From: Dromaius novaehollandiae
Taxonomy: Eukaryota > Chordata > Aves > Casuariiformes > Dromaiidae
Direction: 5' to 3'
Assembly: GCF_036370855.1 (NCBI RefSeq)
Contig: NC_088098.1
Span: 199,191,773 to 199,255,772 of the forward strand
DNA: 64,000 nt
This document shows, in pieces, positions 1-59,578 of the stretch (position 1 is the stretch's first letter; each line of letters begins with the position of its first letter). The position numbers and the translations under genes were made by a program. The notes beneath the pieces are model-generated. The model was not told the origin of the DNA, did not search any database, and saw only the letters and a list, made by a program, of their open reading frames with translations.

Positions 1-2035
1 TCCTTGCTTATATATGTCAGATCACTAACACTATTTGTCACATACTGTGGCATATCCATTAGCATACTGCACATTCCTGGTAAAGTGATGTATTAGGCCA
101 ACTTCAACACCTCTTCTATAATAAACTCTCTTTCTTGCCACACTTCTGAAAAACTCATTTTTTTTCCTGCAACTCACTACTGTTTCCACAATCTGAGTGG
201 AGAATGATGGGCCAGTTCCAAGAGCACATATTCCTAAAGAAAGAGCAGGGTCAATACAAAAACTATGTGTTTTCTATTATAGAGCTGGGAAGATGGGGTC
301 TTAGAAGCAGCTCTAATTCCCCATGAGCACTCAACAGGACAACTCCTAATTGGCCAATAAGCTCGGAAGACTCCCTATGGCTTTGTCTGATCATCAGCAG
401 TGAGAGAAATTCTCTCCTCTCATCCCTGAGTGGTGATGTAGGAAAGTATGTGACAAATAGGTCTTTATTTAATACGGCTAGGGTGAGCTAGCTTGACACA
501 CAGTATTGTTCAGACCAGTGCTGGAGTCTTGAACACACTGTGCCCTAGGGTCTGTTTTCCTGCTTGCTTTTTGCAATGGGACCTTGTAGCCAGATGTGTA
601 TTGCATATAACATACATTAACTGCAGACAAACAAAACTGATATACTCCTATCACAGAAGACAAAATGCACCATTTGGCTAATTCTATCAGAATTTTGTTT
701 GAATAAACATCTGCTCAAAAAATGAATGATTCATACAAATGGTGCAAAATATACAGTTTTCCCTTTTCCTCTCTCTCTCATCTAAAGATGAGAGAAAAGG
801 AAGAGAAATTGAATGGATGGAGAAAACATACATTCAGCAAAAGTCCATCATAATTTTTTTTAATTCTCTCATTTTAAGATTTGTTCCTGGGAGGCAGAAT
901 GACAGAAGGGAGATGGGGTTGGGAGAGAGGGTTGGGGTCATGACAGAAGATAGGTTATGTGGTAAGAGAATGCAAAATACTCCTGGGGAAGGAGATTTGG
1001 TTTGGCATTTTGGTTTGGAAAGGTAAGACTGGCGTTAAGACGCTGGTGGAAATGAGGAAATGTGGGAGATGAGGGTTCAGTCCTCAGAGTTGGGTTCCTT
1101 AAATATTCCCCCTTTGTCTACAATTTTCCATTGTAAACTAACTGCCATGATCACGCAAAGAAGACATACTGCATTTTGTGATGCAATGATGCATTTTGCT
1201 AATTATTTTAAGGAGGGAATGGTATTCTTGAGTGGGGACATTGTGTCTATGCCCATGGCCAATGTACTATATCACAAAATCAACAATTGCTGCTAAAAAG
1301 CTGGTGGCGATATTTTCGATTGAAGGGACAGCATTTTAAATGGAGTATGTAAAGTCTTTCATCAAAACTAAAGCACCTTTTAGTGACTTGAGCGCATATA
1401 TTTTATCCCTGAGAGTTCTCGAAAATGTAAGGTGAAAGGCACAACAAAAACATCTGCAGTTTTATGTGGCAGGAATGGGACTGATAGAATACTAATCTAC
1501 ATATCATACCTAGGAATATATGAATAGTAAGTATATCTTGCATAACTTTTATGACTGAACCTGAAATATTTGTGCAATATTTGGGCTCTTTATCAGGATT
1601 GGGTCAAAAACAGAATAATGATTTGGAAGTCAAATCACTTGTGATAAGAGATTAAAAAAAATAAATACACAGAATTTGTCTAGAAAATAACAAAGATAAC
1701 ATTAGTTGACACAGGTATGAATTACTGTGGTACAGCAAGGGTACAACTTTAGGTGTTACATGCAGCATGATAAAAGTGAAAAGTGTATTTAAATATACAG
1801 TAAAATTCCTCACTGGGTAGATGTATTTAACTGCTGAATAACCTTTGCAGGAATTGGTGGAAATCCTCATCACCTGCAATGTATCGGCCAGGATGGACAA
1901 AACTGCAGACAGGTCCCGGCGCCTGCACAGGCTGAAAAAGGGAGCGGTTAATCTTTTATTGGTGTTCCCCTTGGCCGTGGTCTCTGATTTACGCCTAACA
2001 GTCAGTACATTTTTTTCTTTTAGAGAGATTCAGCA
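1..2035. other. Intergenic AT-rich sequence
   Basis: No exon, RNA gene or clear repeat was recognised here. Open frames are short, lie on both strands and resemble no family I know. An AATAAA hexamer occurs near 702. In human the neighbour upstream of ZDHHC20 is MICU2 in the same orientation, so this stretch could include the 3' UTR or downstream flank of MICU2. That is inference from gene order only. Confidence 0.4.
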
Positions 2036-2290
2036 GGCGCCTGAGACACCACCTCCTCGGCGGGCGGCGGCGGGCGGCGGCGGCGGCAGGGGAGCGCGGC
2101 CGCCACAAGATGGCTCCCCCGCTCTTCTAGAGCCTTCTGCCGGCCCGCGCGCCGCCCGCAAGGCCGCTCGCCTCGCGCCGCCCGTTAGCGCGTTTCTACC
2201 GCGGCTGCCCCGCGCGGAAGCCCGCCCTGAGGGCAGTGTGGAAAGCTCTGAGCACCCGGGCGCCGCCAGCACCAGGGTGATTTAAGAGAC
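2036..2290. promoter_or_regulatory. Isolated small CpG island
   Basis: A sharply bounded block of about 250 bp is packed with CpG, including a CGG-rich run at 2058-2090, inside AT-rich surroundings. AAGATGGC at 2107-2114 matches the YY1 core found near many vertebrate start sites. It lies about 2.5 kb upstream of the ZDHHC20 start codon and is separate from that gene's own island. It could be a start site for a non-coding or divergent transcript, or an upstream ZDHHC20 promoter. No convincing coding exon is attached. Confidence 0.5.
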
Positions 2291-3989
2291 ACCCGCTTAG
2301 CTAAGCGCTGTGGTAGAAAGACGTGACCGCGGACAGACAAACTGACGCTTGAGCTGAATTTTACCTCAGATTTCATTAGGAGCAAGATCTGCCCTACAGG
2401 TGTATTCTGAAATACGATGTATTTCCCAACTCTCGGCCCTTGGCAATCTGGAAGCACTAAGGTTCACGCTCTGGAGGTTTTGCTTTTACATTATTTCCAC
2501 ATTATCCTGTATCACCACTCTGCATTCAAAGAAAAAGTTGTAATCAGATATAGATACTACAAATACGGATTAAAAATGTTTTCATAACACGGTGTGACTG
2601 ATAGAAAAGTTAGATTAGCAATATGACTGTGCAAGAAGGGAAACATTTCTCTTAAATGCCAAGCACCTGGCCTCAAATTATTAAAAATCTAGCAGTTATA
2701 AACCAAGATAACATGGCAGTGCTCCAAATAAAAAGCCCCCTCTTTGAAGATGCACAGGGACTTAGTCAGGCCACATGCTAATTCCTTTCAATCTCAGGAT
2801 TCTACCAACAGTAAGGCTAAGCAATTCAAACATTAAACATTTCAACATTAAAGAAAATCAACACTAAAGAAAATCAATTTCTACAAAGCAGCATGGCTGC
2901 AGAAACGCATTTCTGGGGGAATCATGATACTGCCCAGAGCATTCAGGCATTATCTGAAGTTCATAATACAATATAGTAAGTTACTTATAAATATTGTACT
3001 TTGCTGTATTCGATAAGTTAATTGAGCCGCATAAGTATATTGATTTTGTCAGTACAAGCATATTATAGCCTGGCATAGCCTTAGGTATCCCTGCCTGGGC
3101 CCTGTCTTTCAGTGTGCTTTGTGCGCTGCTCAGCACGTAAGCGCTCTGCTTGTATGGTGACTATGCAATTAATCTTAAAGAGTATGTAAGAGCAATGCTG
3201 GGATTTAGGATCATTTTTTGTAAGAATCCTGTCTAGAAATGGACTAGCTAATGAATGATGTGATTTAATGATTTTTTTTTTACCATCTCAGATAAATTCC
3301 TAGTCCTGTATTCGTCTAGATATAAATATATCATCCTTAGAGGTGTGAAAATTAAACCATTTTCTTGGTGTGTTTTGAAGTGCAGAAGGAATATGATGTG
3401 AAGGGGCAATATTTTCTAATAGCTTTAACAGTAACTTTATACTTCATTTGGCCTGAAGTTTTCAAATACCTTCTCAAGTACACTGCAGCCACGAAACCTA
3501 TAAACCAAGTCTCAGCTACACAGTTAGGATTAAGACCAACAAAACTAAGACTTTCCTTTTTGCAAACCTAACATTTAATTAAGCTACTCCAGAGAGAAAT
3601 TCTGTAGCTGTTGACAGGTCTAAAACTTCTTTCAGCGGTTCCTCTGACGTACAAAACAGCCGTGTGAAGGATGCCCAGACCTCCCGTGTCTGATGCCTTT
3701 CCGTGGCTGACGCCAAGCGCTCGGCAGCCCAGCGTACGTCCCCCTTGCTGCCTGCCAGCGCCCCAAACTCTGCCTATCGCCTGCGGGTCAAGGTGTGCCC
3801 CTTCCTTGCGTATCTTTCTTTAAGTGCGCGGGATAACTCCGTTACAGTGATTCCTCCCTCGGTGCTGACTTAAGATTTCTACCCCAATGTGAACGCCTGC
3901 CCTACTTACTTCCCCAGAAGTTTTGAACTATGTTGAAAGTTATTTATTAAGGACGAAGGGCTCCGCATGCTGAAGCGCCCGCATCTGTA
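2291..3989. other. Intergenic sequence between two CpG islands
   Basis: No gene or clear repeat was seen. The stretch is AT-rich up to about 3600. From about 3640 to 3870 GC and CpG rise, which reads as the shore of the ZDHHC20 promoter island. Confidence 0.5.
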
Positions 3990-4550
3990 CTGCCTAGCAT
4001 AACAAAACAGGGAAAAACCGGGCGGAGAGCCGGCGACGCCGGAGCCGGACCTCGCCGCCCTGCAGCCCAGCGCTGCCCGCAGTGGGAGGCGGCTCTCGGG
4101 GGTCCTTCTGCCCCACGGCCGCGAGGGGAAGGCGCGATCAGTCCGTGGTATTTCACTCGCCCTGCGAAACGCGAGTCAGGGAAGTCCCTGGCTGAGCTCG
4201 GCCGGGCGGGACCCGCGCACCGGCGGCCGCCCATCCCCGTGCCGGCGGGGCGGGGGGCGCCGGGGCCGCTCCGCGGCGGGGCCCGGGGCCCGGGGGGGCG
4301 GCAGCTGGGGGCGGTGGCTGGCGCTGGGGCCGCCCAGCTCCCGCCCACTGCGGCCGCGGTGGCCGCGCCGCCGCCCGCCTGCCGGGGCGGGCTGCCCCGC
4401 GCCTGCCCGCGCCGCCCGCTCGGGGGCGGGCACGGCGGCGGGCACGGCCGGCCCCGCCGCGGCAGCAGTAGCTGCAGCCGCCGCCGCCCGCGCAGCGCCG
4501 GCGCCGATGCCGATGCCTCCTGCAGCGGCCGCAGGGGCTCGGCAGGGAAG

Positions 4551-50590
<46,040 letters not shown>

Positions 50591-52221
50591 TCTCAGTTTA
50601 TTACTAACCAACCATCTCAATGAGAAGCAGGTAAGACCAAATAATTGATCACTATTTCTATGTACATATGAGTAAACTAACAAACATCTTGAGGTCATCA
50701 AGTCACAAGTCATGGAATGCAGAGAAGTCCTCTAATGCTCACTGGATATGTAATAAAAATGTCTTAAGTTACAAAATAGCTATCCAGGAAGACAAGAATG
50801 AGAGTAAAGCTGTAGTGCAGGAGACATGGTCTGGCTTGGCCTGAGACAAGTCTAATCCAGTCATTAGACTGAAGTGGGTAATGCTGTATTTGTTACCTGA
50901 CTGGTGAAAAGAATGTAATCTGCTAAATACATACTCTTTCAAAGAACAGCTCCTTGGCCATGTTTTTTGTAAACATGTATTGATTTGCCATACTCTCATC
51001 TTATACATTAAGAAAAATGTCTGTGCATGAGGAAAGAGATGTCAATAAGTAAATTCCATGAAGAGTGGCTGCATACAGACTGCTTAGCCACACCTGGAAT
51101 TGACAGTGATCTTCTTTATGTGAGAGCTTCTATGCACATTCTTCCTACTTGGCATTTAGGAAGTTCAGTGAGCGTATATGTGAAAACTTCCCTTGGTGTA
51201 CTTCCAGTGACTAAATTAGACTTCTCTTACATTGACTTCACAATGTGGTGAGCTTATGAACCTCCATTAATTTTTACTTTCTGGAAGAGCAACAAATCTT
51301 ATTTGGGTAACTAGCTACCATAATTGCAGTGTGCTGAGTATTTTCCCTCTTTTCTTCTTTTCTTTTTTGTCCTTTTTTGACTTCTTTTTTTCTTTTTACT
51401 TTTAAAAACAATGTGAAAGGCCCATATGAGGAAGTGCATTTTTGTGACCCCTAAGGAAAGTGCAGCAAAAACTGGGAGACAGAGGCACCTTGCAAGGAAA
51501 TGCCATTTTCTTTGGAAAGAAAACACAATATTTGAGTTTTGGGAGCTCAGTCATTTTAGGATCATTTATCTATCCTATTTTAAAATAAGCTTATTGCCAT
51601 GGAGTCATTGTCAAAAAAAACCAAAGTCTGTCTTGAAGGTCTTTGCGGAGGATGATATGTTTGGAATGATGTTGGTCATGCTGATCAGTGTAAACTCTTA
51701 ACAAAACCAAAATTAGACTAGTTAGTGGTATTTTTACAAAACCTACTCAACCATGAGAACCATGGCATGAATAAAAAGATGAGTTTTCCCTCCCCTCTCC
51801 TTTTTTAACACCTAATATAAATGTATAAATGAGTGTCTGAACAAGGGATTTCTCTCAGCCACTAGCTATCTAAAAACTAATCTAATCTAAACAGATTGCT
51901 AAGGCTTTTCCACTCTTCACGGAAAGAAATACCTTCTGAGACCAGTTCATCCCAGCAATATTTGACAGGTTTATTATAGAATGGGCTTAATCCTCCTCTC
52001 CACTGACCTAGAGAGGGCATAAGTGACAGGCTTAGACTGTAAACTGGCAATAGTTTGAGATGGATTTCCTTTCTCTTCTCTCTCTCTTCCTGAAGTCAGA
52101 CCAAATTTAAGAAGGCAAGATCATGTGCTATGTGTAGAACTTTCCCAAACTGCTGTGCTTTTAAGAGCTGTGTAACTAAATGATACATAATTGAACCTAA
52201 TGCAGAAGCTTTTCATATGCT

Positions 52222-52573
52222 TTATGTAAAATAACAGTGTAACTCACTAGCATGAAGTTTTAGCTGTTTTAAGTTCAGAAGGATTTGATCGCAGATTCTG
52301 TCGGCCTGGGTCATTAATTCCAGTCCCCCTGCAACTGCAAGCAACCATGCATGCAAAAGATATGAGATCCAAAACATCTGTTCCATGCACTTTCCAATAC
52401 CCTTTAACAGACTGATAGATGTGTTTTTCAATTTTGTACCTATAACATGCAGCAGGAGCAATCAAAGTTATCACTGATGTGAATCTGGCAATTCGATCCA
52501 AAATGAATGAGCCATTCTTGCCAGTCAGGTTCCAAGAGATTTTAGCCACAAGCCAGTAGTAATGGACTGACAT
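52222..52573 (-). other. Unassigned antisense open frames within the ZDHHC20 3' UTR
   Basis: A 108-codon - frame runs from ATG at 52573 to 52247. A second, overlapping 79-codon frame (52461-52222) carries on past its end, as if one longer frame had shifted. The product looks protein-like in composition, with aromatic and hydrophobic segments, a potential NLT glycosylation site and motifs such as YRYKIEKHIYQS. I recognise no family. It may be a gene remnant or chance. Confidence 0.2.
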
Positions 52574-54845
52574 TCTTAGTGCAGATAATCTTCTAAAGCA
52601 TTAGAAAAGGTTAAAAAAAAAAAAACCCAACCTCCTAGAAGGCTAATAATTTTGCATTGAAGTTAATTTAACTGCTGTCCTGAATCAGGAGTCTTTAAGT
52701 TATGTATGTTTTGTTAACTAGGTATATTCTTATAATGCGATATGACCTGTTTTTTCAAAGCTAATGGTGCAGTTCCACTGATTACCTTATTTTGTTTCAT
52801 TAGGTTTGTGCAACACATTTTGTGCTTGAATATTACTTAATTTTGTTTGGAAGAAGTTGATCAGTAAAAAATGGAACATGAACATCTTAGGAAGATACAA
52901 GAAATTCAAGCTTCTGCACAGTGTAATGGATTCTTCTCAGCACTACTGCACAGCAGGGAAGTAAGACAGATGCCTTAAGATTCTTAATGTGCATTTACGC
53001 ACAGAGTTACATACTGCTACCAAAGGGCCAAATCCTGAAGTGCCCTGCTTGGATGCACAAGGTCCAGAGTGGGAACTATGCATTTCTGTTATGCTGCGGT
53101 GGTAGGGGTAGGTAGATCTGCAGAGACCCCTACCTCCCCACAGGCAAACTTCACACCTTATGTGCTGCAGAAGTCACTTCCATAGCACATCTCCCAGGTA
53201 CAGAAAGGGAAAAAAAAGAAAAAAAAAAAAGGAAAAACAACAGAAAGCATGGCTGGTGGGTCTGAAGTGCAGCTATACATAGCTCAAACACCAGGTGACG
53301 AGAAAGGGGCTGAATGATGTGGTCTTCCCTCTTCCTATTAACTAGCCTACCCCATGGTCATAGCTCTGTATGTCTTTTGGGATTGAGGAGTCCTTATATT
53401 AGCCATGCTTTGGAGCTGTGCAATGCCAACAAAGTAAAAGCTTTTTACTTGGGTGTTGCTTTTTTGCTTCAGAATTGACCCCCCTCATTATTTTAACTTG
53501 ATTTATTTAACCATATCAAGAATATAACTCAAGGAAGTGAACTTTCTTTTACTTGAAAAAGCATGGATTGTTACTTTCCAGCAATTGCCTATCAGCATAC
53601 AAAAAAATGCCAATCCAAAAAGGAATTAACAAACTATTACATTTTCTGTTAATGTGTGCAGTGTTGTGTATGAGGCAGTAAGAAAACAGCAAAGTACCCC
53701 TGAGAAAAATCTTATTGCAGTTGTGTGTTGTTAGAAAATGGAACTGGAAGAGTTCTGCTTTTTATATGGGACTCCTGATGGCTTAGGAATACTGTTTTAT
53801 ACTTTTGTTTTATCTTTTTAATAAAGGCACAAGTTTTTATTGGTTCTAAATTACCATTTAAACGTATTTCAAGTACTTACGAGAAAATTAGTGTTGGATC
53901 ATCCATTTGTGTTCACACTGAAACTTTGTATGCTTTAGTCTGCCACTTTAAAGTCCATTCTAAGTGACACTGACTGAAATTGCTAAAGATGAGTGCTTTG
54001 TGCAATGATGTACCTTGTTCACAAAAGGCAAAATATGTTTCCTGTGTGAGGAATAAAGTCCATCCTAAGCTCAAGACCTACAGCAAACAATTTTCTTTCA
54101 TACTCCTCTGTAGAGAAGACTGCTAATTCGTCTTTGGGTGGTATTGGCATTTTGCACCTAGAAGTGAAAATTACTATATTCCTATCTGTAGCTTTTCTGA
54201 TGTTTAGCAGGTGCGGATCACAAACATGAGTCCTTTTGATGCAAACTGAAGGTAATAGCTTAGTTTGTGATCAGGACAAAAGGAACCTGTTTGGTTTCTC
54301 TCCCAGACTGATTGTTACTTAAGTCCAGTGTGTTTACGGTGGAGATACAAAGGCAGCAAGTATACTGTAAGGTATGAAACAAGTATTTTGTCTTTGGGAG
54401 GCATAAATTGACTGTTTCTTAAATAATATTCTTTTTGTACAAAAATACTTTGAGAAGAGAGGGCCTATTTGAATTTATGAGCATGTTTTGGTCACCCTGG
54501 GATATTCTTGAGACAGAATTAATGGTTCAAACTTGCCTGTTTTATAAAAGTTGCAAAATGCCTCATCAAATGTTGTACTAGAAATTTTGCATTTGCTAAT
54601 TTCAAAACTTACAAAAAACATTTGCTACACAGTGATCTGAAAACTCTGGCTTTTTCCTCTCAAATGTCAAATGAATGTGCTTATGTGAAAACAAGCTGTG
54701 AGCAATATTAGTGTGTTGAGCTTGCAAGGAGAGAATGCATCTGCCAAGTATCTTGGATGAAGAGAGGGGAGACAGAAGATTTCGAGTTCAGATTTCCGTT
54801 CTACCTACCAAAATTTGCAATGTCAAACACTGGTGGAGTTGTAAT

Positions 54846-54867
54846 GGGGGGGGGGGGGGGAGGGGGG
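54846..54867. repeat. G15AG6 tract
   Basis: Fifteen G, one A and six G, followed by CGG. If transcribed as part of the ZDHHC20 3' UTR, the RNA could fold as a G-quadruplex. Confidence 0.85.
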
Positions 54868-57172
54868 CGGTCTGGATATCATCTGTCTTTTATTGCATCA
54901 CTGCACTACAGCCAAGATAACAAATACATGCAGAGTCTTCTTCTAGCAGAACTAGAAGTAGAGTCCATGTCTCTGACATGGTAAATCGTACTGATTCAGC
55001 AGTACAGCCTGTGCTGCTTTTGTTTGTTTGTTTGTTCTCTGGCCTGAAGTGCTCAATATACTAATATGAATACTTATCTGCTGCAGGCTAGCATCAGTAT
55101 AACGTGTTTGGTTCCTGAGGTGAGTATAGTTGAACTGCAGGAAACACTGCACATAAACAGACCAGGCTGAATCCATGTGTGTTCTCTAGCAAGCAGTGAT
55201 CTTAAACCAGTTCTTTATCTGATGGTCATTTTTTGTGGCTTTTCTTTAAGAGCCGATGTTTCTGACATCTTTATGTGGATCACTAATACCATATTTTATC
55301 CCAGATTTTTCTCATGTGTCAGATGAGAACAGTAGGAGAGCAGTGTGCTTGGAATACTGTGGAGGCAGGAGCTGTTGTTGGTGTAAAAGCAGGTGTCGCT
55401 GAAAGGTCACTTTGACGAATATGAAACATACTAAAATGATTCAAATGTGACCCTTCCAAATTCACCCCCGCCTTTTAGAGAACTGGTGAGAAACCCTGGT
55501 TTGATATGATGGATTACCATGACACTGAATGAAGCTCTCTGAGGGAATTGTGTTAGTGAACTCTGTCTGAGGGGCCACCAGTGAGTGGGATGCTGGCCAT
55601 CACAGGCTTTTCCTTACAAGCCTGGCTGCAGAGGAGGCGTTACATCTAAGGCAGGACCACGTTTTCAGTTCTGTCGCTTTTCGAGTACTTGTCCTGACAG
55701 CTCCCTCGCTGTAAGCAAGGGCATTCTGTGCTGTATCAAAGAACATGATAGGCAAAAAGAGGGAGCAAGCCAAGAGTGAAAAATAAACTTGGTGAGAACA
55801 AAAAGCTCTTTGGCTGTTGAGTTGCGAGCAGACTGTTCCCAGTCATTGCTAGCAGGGGCAGGGGGTCTGTAGGAGCGTGCCAGTAAGTAGGTCCCTTCAG
55901 CCCAGGCTACGCACCGAATGGCTCAAACTTCCCATTAGTGCAGTGAGAAGAGCAGACTTACCTGTTCATGGAGCGGAGAAGGCCAGGGAAACCATCCGCA
56001 AAAAATGACTGTTACAGCATGCTGGGTCATGTATATTTTGATTTTGTGCTTGCTTTAACCTACTCTGTATCAGCAGGTATTGAAAATACTGTGATTGTCA
56101 CTAAGAAATAACAGCTCTTAAGCTTTCAGATCCCTCAAAATAATTACTATTGCAAGCCAGAAATAGTATTGTAGTTACTGTAATTACTGTAGGATAGTTG
56201 ATATTGGCTGCAATCCTAAACTGTGCTTTGGTATTTCTTACTGATTTTTTTTCTTTAAAAAATATCCACGTGCACCAACACCCCCCCACCCCACCCCCAC
56301 ACACACATTGACTTAAACTCCTAGTCTGAGGACAGAAGCCTGACACAGGACAAGATTTCAATGTGAAAAGTTCTCAAAATTTATGAAATGTCTAAAGGTG
56401 ATAAAATAGTCCCTCTGTGGATGAGGCAAGGAGGTATGTAATTAGAAAAGAATAATTGAAGCCACTTCAGAAGCCTCAGCTAATACGTCTTTTCCCTCTT
56501 ATGACAATTGATTCATCTGCAGATTGTACTAGATAACCCTAATTGCTGCTCCTACCTAAGGTATATTATGGGAAGGGGGGAGTGAGATGTATAGATCTTG
56601 GTCATAACTGATTTCTTAGAATATTGTCCTAAAATTATAATGTCACAAGTTAGTTACACAGTAAGTTTTTAATTGAGAAGTTCTACTTTACATTTTCAGA
56701 GGGAGAAGTTCCCCTCAGAGGGGAGTTCTGGCACTTAGTGATTTGAATAGAAATTAAGGTAACGTTCTTGTTAAACCTGCCCTATTACTGTGACAGGCAC
56801 AGGTACCAAGCCACTTTTGGTACACTAGTTGTAGAAACTGGGCATGTTTTCCAGAGCGTTAAATGGATAAACTCTTGAGGTACTGTTTTTTTCCTTTTGT
56901 TTGATCTTGTGTGGCTCTTCTTTATTGTAAATAACCTTTTGGTTTTGCATGTTTTGGTTAAGTTCAGCTCCTTAAGTTATTTTTATAATATCCATTCAAA
57001 GTACATCTATTCAGTACATGAACTGTGGTCACATTGTAGCTCACCAGAGCCCCAAGAGAACAGAAGCAGCACTTGCAATGGAAGGATTAGCATCTGTGGC
57101 AGATATAACAAGTTATGCACTTGATCTGACCTAAATTAACCAGATCTGCATACATCTGGAGCAGTGACTGAC

Positions 57173-57222
57173 CATATTTACAAAATACTTCACACTACAT
57201 ATTTACAAAAAACTTCACACTA
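57173..57222. repeat. 25-bp tandem duplication
   Basis: CATATTTACAAAATACTTCA plus CACTA occurs twice, head to tail, at 57173-57197 and 57198-57222, with a single difference (T to A). The near identity suggests a recent slippage event. Confidence 0.85.
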
Positions 57223-58581
57223 TATGCTCAGAGGACCCTGTCTCAAGTCATACATAATTGAGGGATTCAGGTACACATTTAAAGAGGCTCCAAATATCAG
57301 TTACTTTAATTGTAAATGAAGATCAGCAAGAGAATGTTTTTTCATAGTACCTAAAATATAGTTAGGTGTGCAAGTAAGAGGATCTTCTATCCCTAAACAG
57401 CACCAAAGAGAGCAGCTGCATATAGTTATTTATTATAATACTGAACACATTTATTACACTCATTTCTATCAATTTGTTTTGTATATATAGACAGCTTTTT
57501 GTAAGCATTTTTCTTAATCATAAAACTTTCATGAAATGTACTGAAAATGCAAATTGCAGTTAATTTTAATGCTGATTAAAACTGTCATTTGTTTTCTGCA
57601 GCCATTACTTGAATCTTGTTTCCATTAGGTAGTAAAGTCTGATGTTTACAAGATTGCCTTCATTGGTTTTAGGGGGTTTTCCCTCCTTTCTTTTCTCTCC
57701 CCCTGCAACAACAAATTGAGAGCACATGCTTAGCAGTCAAGCAAATGTGTAAGGGATAAAGTATTGGGATCATCTTTATTGGCACCACGGCATTAATGAA
57801 ATGCAGATTCCCTTCTGTTTACACTATTTAGATAACTTATTGCTTAGCATGCTCCTCTCTAACTTGTCCTGTTGCATCAGCTTGAGTATTTTAAGAAACT
57901 TAAATCTTTCTGAAGTGTAAGTATTTAAAATCATAAAAATATCACAAATAGGCAACAGTCCCACTGTTAAAACCTTGCCCCCGTTTTCAAACTTAGACTA
58001 GACATACCTGGTTATCTCTGCAACTACATTTGTATTTGCCAGCAACCATCATCAACATTTGCATTAGTCACAGTGTCTCAGCTGTTCTGCTTCCATGTAG
58101 TTATTTTTAATTGTGATGCGTAAACTTGTAATGAGCTGTATTTAAGTTTGAAGTTAAGTGTAAAAGGTAAATATGTAAAATGACACACTTACTGTATTTT
58201 GTACACTGCAGATAGGAATATTCCTATGCATAAAGAAAACATGTTGCCATTTATAGTTTAATACTTGAAGTAACTTTTTAAAATGGGCTTTTATAAAAGA
58301 ATTAAATATAAAGTCACATTACTTTGCCTGGAAGTTCCTTCATATTTTTAATTGTACTGTGCAATTTCTCCCTATGTATACTTTTCCACAAATACTATAT
58401 TAAGCCATTCATAACTATTGCAAGATTGCAATCCAAATTTTATATATTGGTGTTGAGATCTGTTCATACGTCTCCAAATTACAATTCATGTTTAAGAAGT
58501 TGTACTGTTTTATGCCCTCTTTTCCAAAGTGATAAAATATTAATGGGTTTGACACTTCATCAACGAATGCAACATTAACTT

Positions 58582-58587
58582 AATAAA
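58582..58587 (+). terminator. ZDHHC20: Candidate distal polyadenylation signal of ZDHHC20
   Basis: AATAAA is followed after about 35 bases by a GU-rich element, GCATGTGTGTATT, at about 58620. It lies about 1 kb before the MRPL57 coding exon, which is transcribed toward it. Confidence 0.5.
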
Positions 58588-58610
58588 ACTATCTGAAATA
58601 TTCTGAAAAT

Positions 58611-59578
58611 TGCTTAGATTGCATGTGTGTATTAGATCAGTGGGAGAAACTGCCTACACGGGAAACATTCTGTAACTGCTGGTGGAAATAATAGGACTTT
58701 CACAGATTTTAGACTCTAGCTGTGACAATTTAAGGATTACACTCACTCTTGATACATCTTCCAGGTTACTTAGTCTCGAGAGGGGAGGGGAGAGAAAAAA
58801 AAAAAAAGAAAAAAAGGAAAAAACATGTGGCTATTCATTCAGGAAGATGTAAGCATTATTCAGGAAACAGACTGTAACTCAATAAAGTCAGCTGTGTTCC
58901 CTTTAGATCAGAATTAAATCTCTAAGAAAGTGTAGTAACTGACACTGCATTTAAATTAAATTCAACATTCTTTTCCTCAAAGTTTAAAAAACTGGAACAT
59001 TTTATAATCTTCCATTGGTTCCAGCCTCACACACATATAATTTTATAATTCCGCCCATATTGATCCTTACCTAAACTTGAGTCTAATGAAAAGAATAGTA
59101 CATAATTAGCTTCAATTGGGTCCCAAGTATTAATTTAATTTACACAGAAGTATTCCTTCAGAAAGGGGAATGACCAGTAAAAGCCATTTTATTGGTACAA
59201 GCAGATAATCCCTTTCAACACAGCAAGTATGTTCTCCTAGCTTTCAAAAAACAAATTAGTGAAGCTATAAATCTAGTTCACATCATCACAGCACTTGGTA
59301 ACTCGCACTGTTTTACAAGAAAAGTAGAAGAGATAGTAGAGAGCCACACAAAGGACTTCTTTTCCTAATGAGCCAATAATAAGAAAACATCATGCTGTTT
59401 TGCAGGACTACTTTTAATGTAAGATTTCATACAGCATAACAAAGGAAAGGTTTTCTGAAAAAGTCTCATTTGTCATCCACCCTTCATTATTATATTGAAT
59501 ACAAAACTACCATAACAGATACATAACAGATCCCATAGTACTGCACAACACATGTCCAATGGAAATATATTGTGTCAT
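58611..59578. other. Interval between the convergent 3' ends of ZDHHC20 and MRPL57
   Basis: An A-rich low-complexity run lies at 58797-58819. A - strand AATAAA (+ strand TTTATT at 59188-59193) is a candidate MRPL57 polyadenylation signal, which would give a 3' UTR of about 400 bases. No other gene was seen. Confidence 0.5.

Larger units (their letters stand above)
50591..58610 (+). other. ZDHHC20: Probable long ZDHHC20 3' UTR
   Basis: About 8 kb between the ZDHHC20 stop and the MRPL57 3' flank has no recognised gene. AATAAA hexamers occur at 53820, 54052, 55782 and 58582. The last is followed about 35 bases on by a GU-rich stretch (GCATGTGTGTATT), a complete polyadenylation signal, so it is my choice for the distal end. 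Earlier sites may give shorter forms. The region also contains A-rich runs (53208-53232 and 58797-58815), a G tract (54846-54867), a 25-bp tandem duplication (57173-57222) and an open - strand frame (52247-52573). Confidence 0.55.

Noticed and set aside
1845-2285. 146-codon + frame running into the orphan CpG island
   Set aside because: Its second half is a GC-composition artefact (poly-Gly, Arg, Pro) and its first half resembles nothing. No splice or start context supports it.
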